Assembly (NCBI RefSeq): GCF_004522235.1
Contig: NZ_SDLT01000044.1
Location: forward strand, 1-64,000
DNA from: Amycolatopsis nivea
Lineage (GTDB): Bacteria; Actinomycetota; Actinomycetes; Mycobacteriales; Pseudonocardiaceae
DNA length: 64,000 bases
Direction of reading: 5' to 3'
Part shown: positions 43,022-52,108 of the stretch, one piece after another
How the letters are laid out: each line of letters begins with the position of its first letter
How positions within the stretch are numbered: the stretch's first letter is position 1
Made by a program: the position numbers and the translations under genes
Notes under the pieces: model-generated
Seen by the model: only the letters and a program-made list of their open reading frames with translations
Told to the model about the DNA's origin: nothing
The model's database searches: none

Positions 43022-43108
43022 AAAAGAAAACCCGCCCGGAGAAAGGCCCCGAAGCCCAATTGTGCTGACGGTTCGGGGCGCAGGGAGGGGGCTGGGCCTT
43101 TCTCCTCT

Positions 43109-43993
43109 TTAGGCGTGGATGTAGCTGTTTAAAGCCTCGCGCCAATCCCTCAGTGGGGTAAGTCCTGCGTCTCGCCAAGACGCGTTGGAGAGCAAAGAAT
43201 AAGCGGGGCGGGGTGCTGGGCGGGGGAATTCTTCGGTGGTGCACGGCTTTACTCGTTCGGGGTTCGCTCCGATTTCTTCGAAGATCGCCCTGGCGAATCC
43301 GTACCACGACGTCTCTCCGCTGCCGGTGCAGTGCAGGACCTTTCCTTCAGGTCCGCGTCCCTCGGCGATCGCTCCTGCCAGTTCCCAGAGGCCCTGGGCG
43401 AGATCAGCTGACCAGGTCGGTGCGCCTACCTGGTCATCTACCACCGACAGCTGGTCTCGTTCCGATTCCAGCCGCCGGATTGTCTCTACGAAGTTGGCTC
43501 CGGTCTTCCCATAAACCCAGCTCGTCCGCACTACCCAGGCCGACGCTCCTGACCCGAGTACGGCGTCCTCCCCTGCGGCCTTAGTCCGTCCATAGGCATT
43601 CTTGGGCCCCAAAGCGTCATCCACCTCGTACGGCCGATCTCCATCCCCAGGGAATACATAATCCGTAGAGATGTGAATCAACGGCACTCGCCGTGAAGTG
43701 CAAGCCGCTGCCAGTACCCGTGGTCCGTCGACGTTCACCGCGAACGCTCTAGCCTCATCCGACTCCGCTGCGTCAACCGCCGTGTAAGCCGCGGCGTTGA
43801 TCACGACCGGCACCGCACCTGCCGCCGAAGCGCGCTCTGCCAGTTCTCCCACGGCGGCGATCACCTGGCCGGTTGCCGTGATGTCCAGCTCCGCCGACGA
43901 AGGCGCCAGCACCTCCGTTTCCGGGCCCGCGGAATTCACCAGGTCCCGGCCTAGCTGGCCAGAACCGCCGGGCACGAGCACTGCCAGCCGCAC
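43109..43993 (-). CDS. rmlD: dTDP-4-dehydrorhamnose reductase
   Basis: This 294-aa SDR-family enzyme catalyses the last step of dTDP-L-rhamnose synthesis. GGSGQLGRDL binds NADPH, NAAAYTAVDAAESD and HISTDYVFPGD are typical, and YGRTK is the catalytic YxxxK. It starts at GTG 43993 behind an AGGAGG site. It follows rmlB on the same strand (28-bp gap). Rhamnose supplied here feeds the arabinogalactan linker made by the WbbL-like transferase. Confidence 0.95.
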   Translation of the reverse strand: MRLAVLVPGGSGQLGRDLVNSAGPETEVLAPSSAELDITATGQVIAAVGELAERASAAGAVPVVINAAAYTAVDAAESDEARAFAVNVDGPRVLAAACTSRRVPLIHISTDYVFPGDGDRPYEVDDALGPKNAYGRTKAAGEDAVLGSGASAWVVRTSWVYGKTGANFVETIRRLESERDQLSVVDDQVGAPTWSADLAQGLWELAGAIAEGRGPEGKVLHCTGSGETSWYGFARAIFEEIGANPERVKPCTTEEFPRPAPRPAYSLLSNASWRDAGLTPLRDWREALNSYIHA

Positions 43994-44021
43994 CGGCGTA
44001 CCTCCTACTGCGAAAAGGGTT

Positions 44022-45020
44022 TCAGGACGTGCCGAGCGCGGCGCGGGCCTTCAGCGGCTCCCACCACGCGCGGTTGTCGGCATACCAGCGCACCGTCTCC
44101 GCCAAACCGTCCTCGAACGACACCCGCGGAGCGTAACCGAGTTCGCCGCTGATCTTCGCGATGTCGACCGAGTACCGCCGGTCGTGGCCCTTGCGGTCGG
44201 CCACCGGTTCGACCATTTCCCAGCCGACGCCGACCGCGGCGAGCAGGCGTTCGGTCAGGTCCCGGTTGGTCAGTTCGGTGCCGCCGCCGATGTTGTAGAT
44301 CTCGCCGGGACGGCCGCCGTCGGCGACCAGCTGGATTCCGTGACAGTGGTCGTCCACGTGCAGCCAGTCGCGGACGTTCAGGCCGTCGCCGTACAGCGGG
44401 ACCTTCTTGCCGTCCAGCAGGTTCGTCGCGAACAGCGGGATGACCTTTTCCGGGAACTGGTACGGGCCGTAGTTGTTCGAGCACCGCGTGACGCACACCG
44501 GCAAACCGTGCGTCCGGAAGTACGAGCGGGCGATCAGATCCGACGAGGCCTTCGAGGCGGAGTACGGCGAATTCGGCTCCAGTACGTGGTCTTCCGACCA
44601 CGAACCGTCCTGGATGGACCCGTACACCTCGTCGGTCGAGACGTGCACGAACTTCCCGACCTGCGCCTCCAGCGCCGCCTGCAACAAGGTCTGCGTGCCG
44701 AGCACGTTGGTGAGCACGAAGTCCGCCGAGCCGAGGATCGAGCGGTCCACATGGGACTCCGCAGCGAAGTGCACGACCAGGTCGATGCCGTTCATCAGCT
44801 CGGCGACCTGCGCGGTGTCGCAGATGTCGCCGCGCACGAAGCGCAGCCGCAGGCTGTCGGCGACCGGGGCGAGGTTCGCCTCGCTGCCCGCGTAGGTGAG
44901 CTTGTCGAGCACCACGACCTCGGCGTCGGACAGTGTCGGATACGCCCCCGACAGCACCTGCCGCACGTAATGCGAACCGATGAACCCAGCACCGCCCGTG
45001 ACCAGGACCCGCATCCTCAT
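44022..45020 (-). CDS. rmlB: dTDP-glucose 4,6-dehydratase
   Basis: This 332-aa extended SDR forms dTDP-4-keto-6-deoxyglucose. TGGAGFIGSHYVR is the NAD motif, HFAAESHVDRSI and STDEVYGS carry substrate and catalytic residues, and YSASK is YxxxK. Two ATGs (45020, 45014) are possible; GGAAGGGG favours neither strongly. rmlA and rmlC are not in the window. It is divergent from the first LCP gene with a 112-bp gap. Confidence 0.95.
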   Translation of the reverse strand: MRMRVLVTGGAGFIGSHYVRQVLSGAYPTLSDAEVVVLDKLTYAGSEANLAPVADSLRLRFVRGDICDTAQVAELMNGIDLVVHFAAESHVDRSILGSADFVLTNVLGTQTLLQAALEAQVGKFVHVSTDEVYGSIQDGSWSEDHVLEPNSPYSASKASSDLIARSYFRTHGLPVCVTRCSNNYGPYQFPEKVIPLFATNLLDGKKVPLYGDGLNVRDWLHVDDHCHGIQLVADGGRPGEIYNIGGGTELTNRDLTERLLAAVGVGWEMVEPVADRKGHDRRYSVDIAKISGELGYAPRVSFEDGLAETVRWYADNRAWWEPLKARAALGTS

Positions 45021-45132
45021 CCACCCCTTCCGCCCGACCGGGCACTCTCGCCACCAGCCTACGGGTGGCTCACCTGAGACTCGGTAGAGTTCGGCAAAGC
45101 GCGAAAAGCGCTGGGCATCCTGGGGAGGAACA

Positions 45133-46671
45133 GTGGCCGAATGGCCGGGGACGCCGCTGCCGGCGCACCGCGGTCGCGGCGTGCTTGTCGTGCTGCGGCG
45201 AAGCGGGAAGATCCTGCTGTCCGTCGTGTCCGTGGTCGTGCTGGCGGTGACCTGGTACGGCTGGCAGTTCATCGGCGACCCGCGGTCCGGCTTCTCCACC
45301 ACGGCGATCTTCGGCGAACAGCAGCCGCACGCGAAACCGCTCGACGGCGCGATCGACATCCTCCTGGTCGGCCAGGACAGCCGCACCGACGCGCAGGGCA
45401 ATCCGCTGCCCCGCGAGGTGCTCGACATGCTGCACGCGGGCGAGTCCGACGGCGAAAAGCAGACCGACACGATGATCCTCGTGCACATCCCGCAGAACGG
45501 GGAGCACGCGATCGCCATCTCCTTCCCGCGCGACTCCTACGTCGAGATCACCGGCGGCTTCGGCAAGCACAAGCTGAACAGCGCGTACGTCTACGCCTAC
45601 AACGACACCGCCAAGACGCTGCAGGCCAAGGGCAACGCCGACCTCAAGGACGTCGACGAGAAAGCCAAGCTCGCCGGACGCAAGAACCTCGTCGCGACGC
45701 TCGAGAAGTTCATCGGCAAACCGGGCATGATCGACCGCTACGCCGAGGTGAACCTGGCCAGCTTCTACGAGGTCACGAAGGCCATCGGCGGCGTGCAGGT
45801 GTGCCTCAAGAACCCGGTGAAGGAAAAGAAGTCGGGCGTCGACCTGCCCGCGGGCAAGCAGACCATCGAGGGCGTCCAGGCGCTCGCGTTCGTCCGCCAG
45901 CGCTACGGCCTGCAGAACGGCGACCTCGACCGGATCGCGCGCCAGCAGGCGTTCCTGTCCGGGCTCGCGAGCAAGGTGCTCTCGTCCGAGGTGCTCGCGA
46001 ACCCGGTGCGGATCGCGCAGCTCATCGAGGCGGTGAAGAAGTCCGTGGTGCTGTCCGCCGGCTGGGACCTGTCCGAGTTCGCCGCCCAGATGCGCGGGCT
46101 GACCGGCGGAAACGTCGAATTCCACACCATTCCCACCGAGGGCAACGCGGTCATGGGCGGCGCTGACGTGCTGCGCGTCGATCCGGTGAAGGTCCGCGCC
46201 GAGATCGACCGGCTGACCTCCGACGGCAGCACCCCGACCCCCAGCAACGCGCCGTTGCCCGGGGCCGCGCAGACCACCGTCGAACTGTTCGACGGCTCCG
46301 GCTCGGGCGCCGCCGATCAGGTGCAGACTCTGTTGCAGGGCAAGGGTTTCCAGCTCGGCACCAGCACGAAACTGTCCACCCGCGCGACGACCGTGTTGCG
46401 CTACCACCCGTCGGACGAGGCCGCCGCCGATCTGGTCCGCCAAGCTCTCGGCAGCAACGCTCAGGCCGAGCCGGACGCCGACGTCGCCGCCGGGCACGTC
46501 CGGGTGATCCTCGGCAAGGACGCGCGCGACACCGCCGGCGCGCCGGCCACGACGTCCTCGGCACCTCCTGCGGCACCGCCCGCGTCCACGCCGTCCGGAG
46601 CCCCTCCGTCCAGCCCGTCGAACTCACCCGCGCCGCTTATCACGGCGGGCGATGTTCCCTGCGTCAACTAG
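45133..46671 (+). CDS. LytR-CpsA-Psr (LCP) family protein with C-terminal LytR_C domain
   Basis: This 512-aa membrane-anchored phosphotransferase has a short cytoplasmic N-terminus, one membrane helix (about residues 27-46), and the LCP catalytic domain (about 75-340). The domain shows IDILLVGQDSRTD, ISFPRDSYVEI, KLNSAYVYAYND and FVRQRYGLQNGDLDRIARQQ. A LytR_C domain (about 380-470) and a Pro/Ser-rich tail follow. LCP enzymes attach polyprenyl-linked glycans to peptidoglycan; here arabinogalactan is the expected substrate. The GTG at 45133 follows GGGGAGG. A second LCP gene follows after 64 bp. Confidence 0.93.
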   Translation: MAEWPGTPLPAHRGRGVLVVLRRSGKILLSVVSVVVLAVTWYGWQFIGDPRSGFSTTAIFGEQQPHAKPLDGAIDILLVGQDSRTDAQGNPLPREVLDMLHAGESDGEKQTDTMILVHIPQNGEHAIAISFPRDSYVEITGGFGKHKLNSAYVYAYNDTAKTLQAKGNADLKDVDEKAKLAGRKNLVATLEKFIGKPGMIDRYAEVNLASFYEVTKAIGGVQVCLKNPVKEKKSGVDLPAGKQTIEGVQALAFVRQRYGLQNGDLDRIARQQAFLSGLASKVLSSEVLANPVRIAQLIEAVKKSVVLSAGWDLSEFAAQMRGLTGGNVEFHTIPTEGNAVMGGADVLRVDPVKVRAEIDRLTSDGSTPTPSNAPLPGAAQTTVELFDGSGSGAADQVQTLLQGKGFQLGTSTKLSTRATTVLRYHPSDEAAADLVRQALGSNAQAEPDADVAAGHVRVILGKDARDTAGAPATTSSAPPAAPPASTPSGAPPSSPSNSPAPLITAGDVPCVN

Positions 46672-46735
46672 AGTCGAGCACCCAGCGTGCCGGTGCGCCG
46701 CAGGCCGTACGCTGGTGAGCGGGGAGGTAACCGGG

Positions 46736-48202
46736 GTGAGCGAAAACCAGGACAAACCGGACCGGACGGCGGATTCCGCCGACAGTCCGGCGGTTTCCGA
46801 CGCCTCGGACCGCGGATCCGACGGAACGCCGGAGCCGAAGCACGCGGTCGCCGAGCCTGCTGCCGAGGAATCTGCGTCCACTGAGCCAGCTGCCGAAGAG
46901 TCTGTGGCCGCTGAGCCCGCTGCCGAGGACGCTGCCGAGGACGAAACCAAGCCGGTCGCCGAGGGCACCGCTGCCGCTTCCGAGTGGAAACCCTCGCCGC
47001 ACCCGCGCGTCGAACTCCCCCAGCCGTCGAACCCAGCGCCGCCGGAACCGCAGCGCCGCTCGGGCCGGGCCACCCGGATCACCCGTCGCGTCGCGATCGG
47101 CCTGGTCTCGCTGCTCGCGCTGAGCGGCACGGGCTACGCATACGTCACCAAGGACAAACTGCAGGACAACGTCGCGACCGCCGACGTCCTCACCCCGCGC
47201 GCGGGCGAGCCCCCGGCCCCGCCCGCCGACGACGGCGGCACGGACATCCTGCTCGTCGGCAGCGACGCGCGCACCGACCAGCAGGGCAACCCGCTGCCGC
47301 CCAGCATGCTGAAGTCGTTGCGCACCGAGGACAAGGCCGGCATCAACACCGACACCGTCATCCTGCTGCGGATCCCGAAGAACGGCGGCAAGGCGTCCGC
47401 GGTGTCGATCCCGCGCGACAGCTGGGTCGACGTGCCCGGCCGCGGCAAGGCGAAGATCAACTCCGCGTACGGCGTCGCCAAGGCGCACGCCGAACAGGAG
47501 GAACGCGCGCAGGGCGAGCGCGACCAGGCGAAGATCGCCCGCGATTCGGACGCCGCCGGGCGGCGGGCGCTGGTGCAGACCGTGCAGGACCTCACCCAAG
47601 CGCGCATCGACCACTACGCCGAGATCAACCTGCTCGGGTTTTACCTGATCACCGAGGCCGTCGGCGGCGTGCCGGTGTGCCTCAACCACGCGACCTCGGA
47701 CAAGGACTCCGGCGCGAACTTCCGCCGCGGCGTGCAGACGGTGAGCGGCGGCGAGGCGCTGTCCTTCGTGCGCCAGCGCAAGAACCTGCCGAACGGCGAC
47801 CTCGACCGGATCAAGCGGCAGCAGGCGTTCCTGTCCTCGGCGCTGCGCAAGGTGCTGTCCGCGGGCACGCTCGCCAATCCGGGCACGCTGAACAGCCTGA
47901 TGGACGCGGTGCACCGGTCGTTCGTCCTCGACGACAGCCTCGACGTGCTCGAGTTCGCCCAGCAGGTCAAGGGCATCGCGTCCGGCGACCTGACCTTCGC
48001 GACGATCCCGGTCATCACCACGAACGGCCGCAGCGAGGACGGGCAGAGCATCGTCGAGGTCGATCCGGCGGCGGTGCGGAAGTTCGTCGCGGGACTGGCC
48101 GGACGCACCAGCACCGGCGGCACCGGGGGCGGTGGTGCGGCGGCCGGTGCGGTTTCGCAGAGCCTCGACTCCGGAATCCCGGGCGTGCCCTGCGTCGACT
48201 GA
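46736..48202 (+). CDS. LCP family protein with long acidic cytoplasmic tail
   Basis: This 488-aa protein has an unusual acidic Glu/Ala-rich N-terminal tail of about 110 residues (AEPAAEESASTEPAAEES repeats), then a basic stretch and membrane helix (about 122-142). The LCP domain (about 165-450) has TDILLVGSDARTDQQG, VSIPRDSWVDV, KINSAYGVAKAHAEQEE and FVRQRKNLPNGDLDRIKRQQ. The LytR_C domain is missing. GGGGAGGT precedes GTG 46736 by 8 bp. The tandem with the preceding LCP gene suggests paralogues for different glycans. Confidence 0.92.
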   Translation: MSENQDKPDRTADSADSPAVSDASDRGSDGTPEPKHAVAEPAAEESASTEPAAEESVAAEPAAEDAAEDETKPVAEGTAAASEWKPSPHPRVELPQPSNPAPPEPQRRSGRATRITRRVAIGLVSLLALSGTGYAYVTKDKLQDNVATADVLTPRAGEPPAPPADDGGTDILLVGSDARTDQQGNPLPPSMLKSLRTEDKAGINTDTVILLRIPKNGGKASAVSIPRDSWVDVPGRGKAKINSAYGVAKAHAEQEERAQGERDQAKIARDSDAAGRRALVQTVQDLTQARIDHYAEINLLGFYLITEAVGGVPVCLNHATSDKDSGANFRRGVQTVSGGEALSFVRQRKNLPNGDLDRIKRQQAFLSSALRKVLSAGTLANPGTLNSLMDAVHRSFVLDDSLDVLEFAQQVKGIASGDLTFATIPVITTNGRSEDGQSIVEVDPAAVRKFVAGLAGRTSTGGTGGGGAAAGAVSQSLDSGIPGVPCVD

Positions 48203-48223
48203 CGCCGCGACTAGCCTGAAGAC

Positions 48224-48304
48224 ATGAGCGAGCTTGCGAGCGAATCATCCAACACTGCGCCTTCGGCTCATGCCGCGCCGAGCGCTAGCGAGGCGGGCGC
48301 ATGA
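48224..48304 (+). CDS. Possible 26-aa leader ORF coupled to TIGR03089
   Basis: The ORF MSELASESSNTAPSAHAAPS + ASEAGA starts at ATG 48224 and ends with the TGA that overlaps the next ATG (ATGA at 48301). It consists mostly of Ser, Ala and Glu. The SD is weak. Similar AGCGAG/GCGAGCG-rich short ORFs with this coupling are common in actinobacterial upstream regions, so this may be a dispersed sequence element and not a functional peptide. Confidence 0.4.
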   Translation: MSELASESSNTAPSAHAAPSASEAGA

Positions 48305-49005
48305 GCCTCACCGAGCAGCTGCTGCGGCCGCTTCTGTCCTCGCCGGCGAAACCGCTGATCACGCACTACGACGACCGGGTCGGCAGCCGGGTCGAGCTGT
48401 CCGTGGCGACGATGCAGAACTGGGCCGCGAAAACGGCGAACTGGCTGGTCGACGAGTTCGACGTGGAGCAGGGCGACGCCGTCGCGGTGCGGCTGCCCGC
48501 GCACTGGCAGACCGCGGGCGTGCTGCTCGGCGCGTGGTGGTGCGGAGCCCGCGTGGTCGCGGAACCCGACGGCGCGCGGGTCGTGTTCACCACCCCGGAC
48601 GAGGAGATCGACGCCCCGGCCGTCGCGATCGTGTCGCTCGACCCGATGGGCCGCGGCCTGTCGACCCCGCCGTCCGGCGGAGCGCTCGACTACCTCAGCG
48701 AGGCCCGGATGTCCGGCGACCAGTTCTTCCCGGCGCAGCCGACGCCCGGCGACACCCCCGCGCTCGGTTCCTCCACAGTGGACGAAGTGTGGGCGGAAGC
48801 CACTGCGCGCGCGGCAACACTCGGCCTGACCGCGGCAGACCGAGTGTTGTCCACGATGGACTGGACGGTGCCGGACGGCGTACTCGACGGCCTGCTCGTT
48901 CCGCTCGCCGCCAGCGCGCACCTGGTCCAGGTGACGAACGCCGACCCGGCGAAACTGTCCGCCCGCCGCGAGGCCGAACGCACCACCGCCGACCTGCCCT
49001 CGTGA
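48301..49005 (+). CDS. TIGR03089 family protein
   Basis: This 234-aa protein resembles a truncated AMP-binding enzyme: TEQLLRPLLSSPAKPLITHY, VELSVATMQNWAAKTANWLV and AVRLPAHWQTAGVLLGAWWC match the N-terminal part of acyl-CoA synthetases. The catalytic P-loop and lysine domain are absent. Families of this kind are kept in actinobacteria beside the rml/LCP genes (the mycobacterial counterpart lies next to the Rv3267-type LCP gene). The function is unknown. Confidence 0.9.
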   Translation: MSLTEQLLRPLLSSPAKPLITHYDDRVGSRVELSVATMQNWAAKTANWLVDEFDVEQGDAVAVRLPAHWQTAGVLLGAWWCGARVVAEPDGARVVFTTPDEEIDAPAVAIVSLDPMGRGLSTPPSGGALDYLSEARMSGDQFFPAQPTPGDTPALGSSTVDEVWAEATARAATLGLTAADRVLSTMDWTVPDGVLDGLLVPLAASAHLVQVTNADPAKLSARREAERTTADLPS

Positions 49006-49042
49006 GCGCTGGCGCCGGTTCTAACCGGCACCAGCACTCACG
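49001..49042. terminator. Bidirectional terminator between TIGR03089 and DoxX genes
   Basis: CGTGAGCGCTGGCGCCGGTT (49001-49020) and AACCGGCACCAGCACTCACG (49023-49042) form a 20-bp stem with a CT loop. Two positions mispair on the plus strand but become G-U wobbles in the minus-strand RNA. The plus-strand stop codon lies inside the stem. The two genes converge here. Confidence 0.82.
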
Positions 49043-49048
49043 ACGCGC

Positions 49049-49477
49049 TCAGGCGCTCTGCAGCTCGTGCGCCCCTTCGCGGCGACGCCGGAACAGCACG
49101 TGGTCCAGGGACAGCCGTCCGCCGTTGAAGCCCAGCGCCAGCGCGGTGAGGCCGAGCACCAGCACCAGTTCGTAGCCGCCTTCGCCGGTGAGACCGTGCG
49201 CCGCGTGCACCGAGATCAGCGCGCCGGCCATGTTGATCGCGTAGCCGATGGCGACCACCGGCAGCAGGAAGCCGACGACGAACGCGATCGAGCCGAGCAG
49301 TTCGAGCACGATCACGAGGAACGCGGAGACGCTCGGCAGCGGGATGCCGATCTGGCTGAACATGTCGGCGGTCGCCCCGACGCCGCTGTCCCATTTCTGC
49401 AGGCCGTGGGCGAAGAACACCACCGCGATGCCGATCCGGCCGAGCAGCAGCGCGACGTCCTTGACTCGAGTCAACAT
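49049..49477 (-). CDS. DoxX family membrane protein
   Basis: This 142-aa protein has four membrane helices and the DoxX signature: VALLLGRIGIAVVFFAHGLQ, KWDSGVGATADMFSQIGIPL, then FLVIVLELLGSIAFVVGFLL and the final LVLVLGLTALALG. DoxX proteins join membrane redox or thiol-stress complexes in mycobacteria. The ATG at 49477 follows GGGAG at the right spacing; the longer frame to 49531 lacks an SD. Confidence 0.92.
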   Translation of the reverse strand: MLTRVKDVALLLGRIGIAVVFFAHGLQKWDSGVGATADMFSQIGIPLPSVSAFLVIVLELLGSIAFVVGFLLPVVAIGYAINMAGALISVHAAHGLTGEGGYELVLVLGLTALALGFNGGRLSLDHVLFRRRREGAHELQSA

Positions 49478-49697
49478 GGAGACAGCTCCCGATAGGTGAA
49501 AATTCAACTGACCAGGCCCACGGTAGGGCACTGAACACCGCCGCGGGGGTGTCAGCCAGTGATCGACAGGAAACCGACAGGCACCGAAAACTCGCTGTAC
49601 ACCGCGCCCGGCCCGGCGCTACCGTGCCGATAACCGCGGGTGTGTGCTGCTCGCGGCCGTGTTGTTCGCTGTTGTTCGCCACCTGCGAGGAGTCCCG

Positions 49698-49808
49698 ATG
49701 CGCCGACAGTCCGATCGACCCCAGTTCGGCCTGTCTCCCGCAGCTGAGGACTTCCGCACGCATGAAAACACTGACCATCGGCATCCTGGCGCACATCGAC
49801 GCAGGTAA
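49698..49808 (+). CDS. Possible 36-aa leader peptide of the Tet-type gene
   Basis: The ORF MRRQSDRPQFGLSPAAEDFR + THENTDHRHPGAHRRR has an ideal GAGGAG site 5 bp before its ATG. It runs out of frame into the first 16 codons of the ribosomal-protection gene (start 49762) and stops at 49808. The main gene has only a weak GAGGAC 11 bp upstream. Such an arrangement suits ribosome-mediated attenuation or translational coupling that senses ribosome stalling. It could also be chance. Confidence 0.45.
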   Translation: MRRQSDRPQFGLSPAAEDFRTHENTDHRHPGAHRRR

Positions 49809-51666
49809 AACCAGCCTCACCGAACGTCTGCTCTTCGAGACCGGCGTGATCGACCACGCCGGTCGCGTCGACGACGGCGACACCCAGACCGATTCGCTCG
49901 ACCTCGAACGCAGGCGCGGCATCACCATCAAGTCCGCCGTCGTGGCGGTCAGCACGCCTGGCCACCGGCTCAGCCTCGTGGACACCCCCGGCCACCCCGA
50001 TTTCATCGCGGAGGTCGAACGCGCCGTCGGCGTGCTCGACGGCGCGGTGCTCGTGGTGTCCGCGGTGGAAGGAGTGCAAGCCCAGACCCGCGTGCTGATG
50101 CGCACGCTCGTCCGGCTCGGCATTCCGGTGCTGGTATTCGTGAACAAGATCGACCGCACCGGCGCACAGGAAGCGTCGCTGCTGGAATCCTTGCGTACCA
50201 AGCTTTCTCCGCATTGTGTCGCAATGAGCACGGTAAAAGAGCTCGGCACCGCTAACGCACACCCAGTGCCGCTGCCCCTCGACGAACGGCTCGCCGACGC
50301 TCTCGCCGGAGACGACGTCTTCCTTGAGTCCTATGTAGCCGGTACAGCGTCTCCTGTGGATTACCGAAAAGCATTGGTGCGCCAGGTATCCACCGCCTCG
50401 GTGTATCCAGTCTTCTTCGGCTCCGCAGCCACCGGCGCTGGCGTCGCCGACTTCATCGCCGGGGTTTACGAATTGCTGCCATCTCGCGAACGCCGCGGCG
50501 ACGGACCGCTCGACGCCACCGTCTTCAAAATCGAACGCGGCCGCTCGGGCGAGAAAATCGCTTACGTGCGAATGTTTTCCGGCACGCTGGCAGCACGTCG
50601 ACCGGTACCCTTCCGCCGCGTAGGCGCGGAAGGCGTCGGCCGCCCGTCCGCAGTACGAGTATTCGAGCACGGCGCGACCCCCGTGTCCGGCGAGGCGCTG
50701 GCCGGAGATGTCGCACGCGTCTGGGGCTTGCCGGAGATCCGGATCGGCGACCGATTAGGCGACAGCGCCGACCTGTCTCAGGACCGGTTCTTCGCCCCGC
50801 CGAGCCTGGAAACGCTGGTGTACCCGGTCGATCCAGAGCAGACCAGTGCGCTGTACACCGCGCTGACCCGACTGTCCGAACAGGACCCGCTGATCAGCAT
50901 CCGCCGACAGGACCAGGAAATCACCGTCCGCCTGTACGGCGAGGTGCAGAAGGAAGTCATCCGGACGACCCTTGCCGAAGAGTTCGGCATCGCCGCCGAA
51001 TTCGAGGAATCGCGACCGTTGCTGGTCGAACGTCTACACGGGACTGGACATCGCGTGCGCCGCCCGGCCCCGGACGAGCGAGTGTTCTTCTGGGCAACCG
51101 TCGGACTCCGCGTCGAACCCGGCCCGCCTGGCTCCGGTACCGACTACCGGCTGGAAGTCGAACTAGGCTCGCTGCCGCTTTCCTTCCACACGGCCATTGA
51201 GGACACTGTCCACGAGGTCCTGCACGAGGGTTTGCACGGCCGGGAAGTGATCGACTGCGTGGTCACCCTCACCGACACCGCGTTCTACCCACCAGCCAGC
51301 ACCGCCGGCGATTTCCGCGGCATGACACGGTTGGTACTGCAGGAGGCCCTTCGCCAAGCCGGAACCCGCGTGTACGAACCAGTCCACGCGTTCGAACTGG
51401 AGGCTCCGGCTTCCGCGATCAGCGCCGTACTGCGCAAGCTAATCGAGCTACGCGCAGTCCCCGGCGAACCAGTGATCACCGACGACCGGTGCACTGTGGA
51501 CGGTCATCTCCCCGCCGTCTCAGCGCACGAACTGGAACAAGCACTGCCCGCGCTCACCCAAGGCGAGGGCACGTTGGTCACCAGTTTCGCCGAGTACCGG
51601 CTCAAGCCGGGTGGCGGCGGGCCAGGTCGAGTTCCGTCCAGCCGCCGTGGGCGGACAACAGCGTGA
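49762..51666 (+). CDS. Tet(M)/OtrA-type ribosomal protection GTPase
   Basis: This 634-aa EF-G paralogue is close to Tet(M) length (639). Its G domain has AHIDAGKTSLTERLL (G1), RRRGITIKSA (effector), DTPGHPDF (G3) and VNKIDR (G4). Domains II, III, IV and V follow, with the domain IV loop FYPPASTAGDFR matching the Tet(M) YSPVSTPADFR loop that enters the decoding centre. Family members remove tetracyclines from the 30S subunit; the actual drug range here is unknown. An overlapping 36-aa leader ORF may regulate it. The 3' end overlaps the convergent 51602 gene by 65 bp. Confidence 0.93.
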   Translation: MKTLTIGILAHIDAGKTSLTERLLFETGVIDHAGRVDDGDTQTDSLDLERRRGITIKSAVVAVSTPGHRLSLVDTPGHPDFIAEVERAVGVLDGAVLVVSAVEGVQAQTRVLMRTLVRLGIPVLVFVNKIDRTGAQEASLLESLRTKLSPHCVAMSTVKELGTANAHPVPLPLDERLADALAGDDVFLESYVAGTASPVDYRKALVRQVSTASVYPVFFGSAATGAGVADFIAGVYELLPSRERRGDGPLDATVFKIERGRSGEKIAYVRMFSGTLAARRPVPFRRVGAEGVGRPSAVRVFEHGATPVSGEALAGDVARVWGLPEIRIGDRLGDSADLSQDRFFAPPSLETLVYPVDPEQTSALYTALTRLSEQDPLISIRRQDQEITVRLYGEVQKEVIRTTLAEEFGIAAEFEESRPLLVERLHGTGHRVRRPAPDERVFFWATVGLRVEPGPPGSGTDYRLEVELGSLPLSFHTAIEDTVHEVLHEGLHGREVIDCVVTLTDTAFYPPASTAGDFRGMTRLVLQEALRQAGTRVYEPVHAFELEAPASAISAVLRKLIELRAVPGEPVITDDRCTVDGHLPAVSAHELEQALPALTQGEGTLVTSFAEYRLKPGGGGPGRVPSSRRGRTTA

Positions 51667-52024
51667 GAACGCGCTCCGCGAGGGCCGAAAACCGGCGCAG
51701 GTCCTCGTGGAGCGCCTTCGCGCGGGTGGAGTCGAGCGGGGCGTGGTCGTCCCACCAGAGACAGATGACCGCGCTCGCGCACAGCACCAGCGGCTGAACG
51801 ATGTCCGCGAACTCCGCTGACGGCTCGGCCGTTTCCCGGCACGTGCTCTCGATTTCGTCGCACGCGTCGAGCAGTTCGCGCAACGGACCCACCGCGCCGG
51901 ACGGGGTGCCGTCCCACGACGCGGTGGGCCACGCGCGGTCGCTCAGCTCGAGCCAGAGCCGCCATCCGGCGACCAGCTCGGCCTCGTCGTGCGGCGTCCA
52001 GGTGTCGGGGAGCAGCCAGAACAT
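51602..52024 (-). CDS. Protein of unknown function, 140 aa
   Basis: This soluble protein is rich in Trp and acidic residues (MFWLLPDTWTPHDEAELVAG, LCASAVICLWWDDHAPLD) and probably all-helical with four to five helices. No family is recognised. It has high third-position GC along its length, which supports coding, and overlaps the ribosomal protection gene by 65 bp tail to tail. Confidence 0.65.
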   Translation of the reverse strand: MFWLLPDTWTPHDEAELVAGWRLWLELSDRAWPTASWDGTPSGAVGPLRELLDACDEIESTCRETAEPSAEFADIVQPLVLCASAVICLWWDDHAPLDSTRAKALHEDLRRFSALAERVLTLLSAHGGWTELDLARRHPA

Positions 52025-52108
52025 GTCACCGACTGTGACACCGGGGCCGGAGTCCGCACAACCAAGTCGGCGAAAGTGTTCGCGTTTATACCCCGGGGCG
52101 GGGGTATC

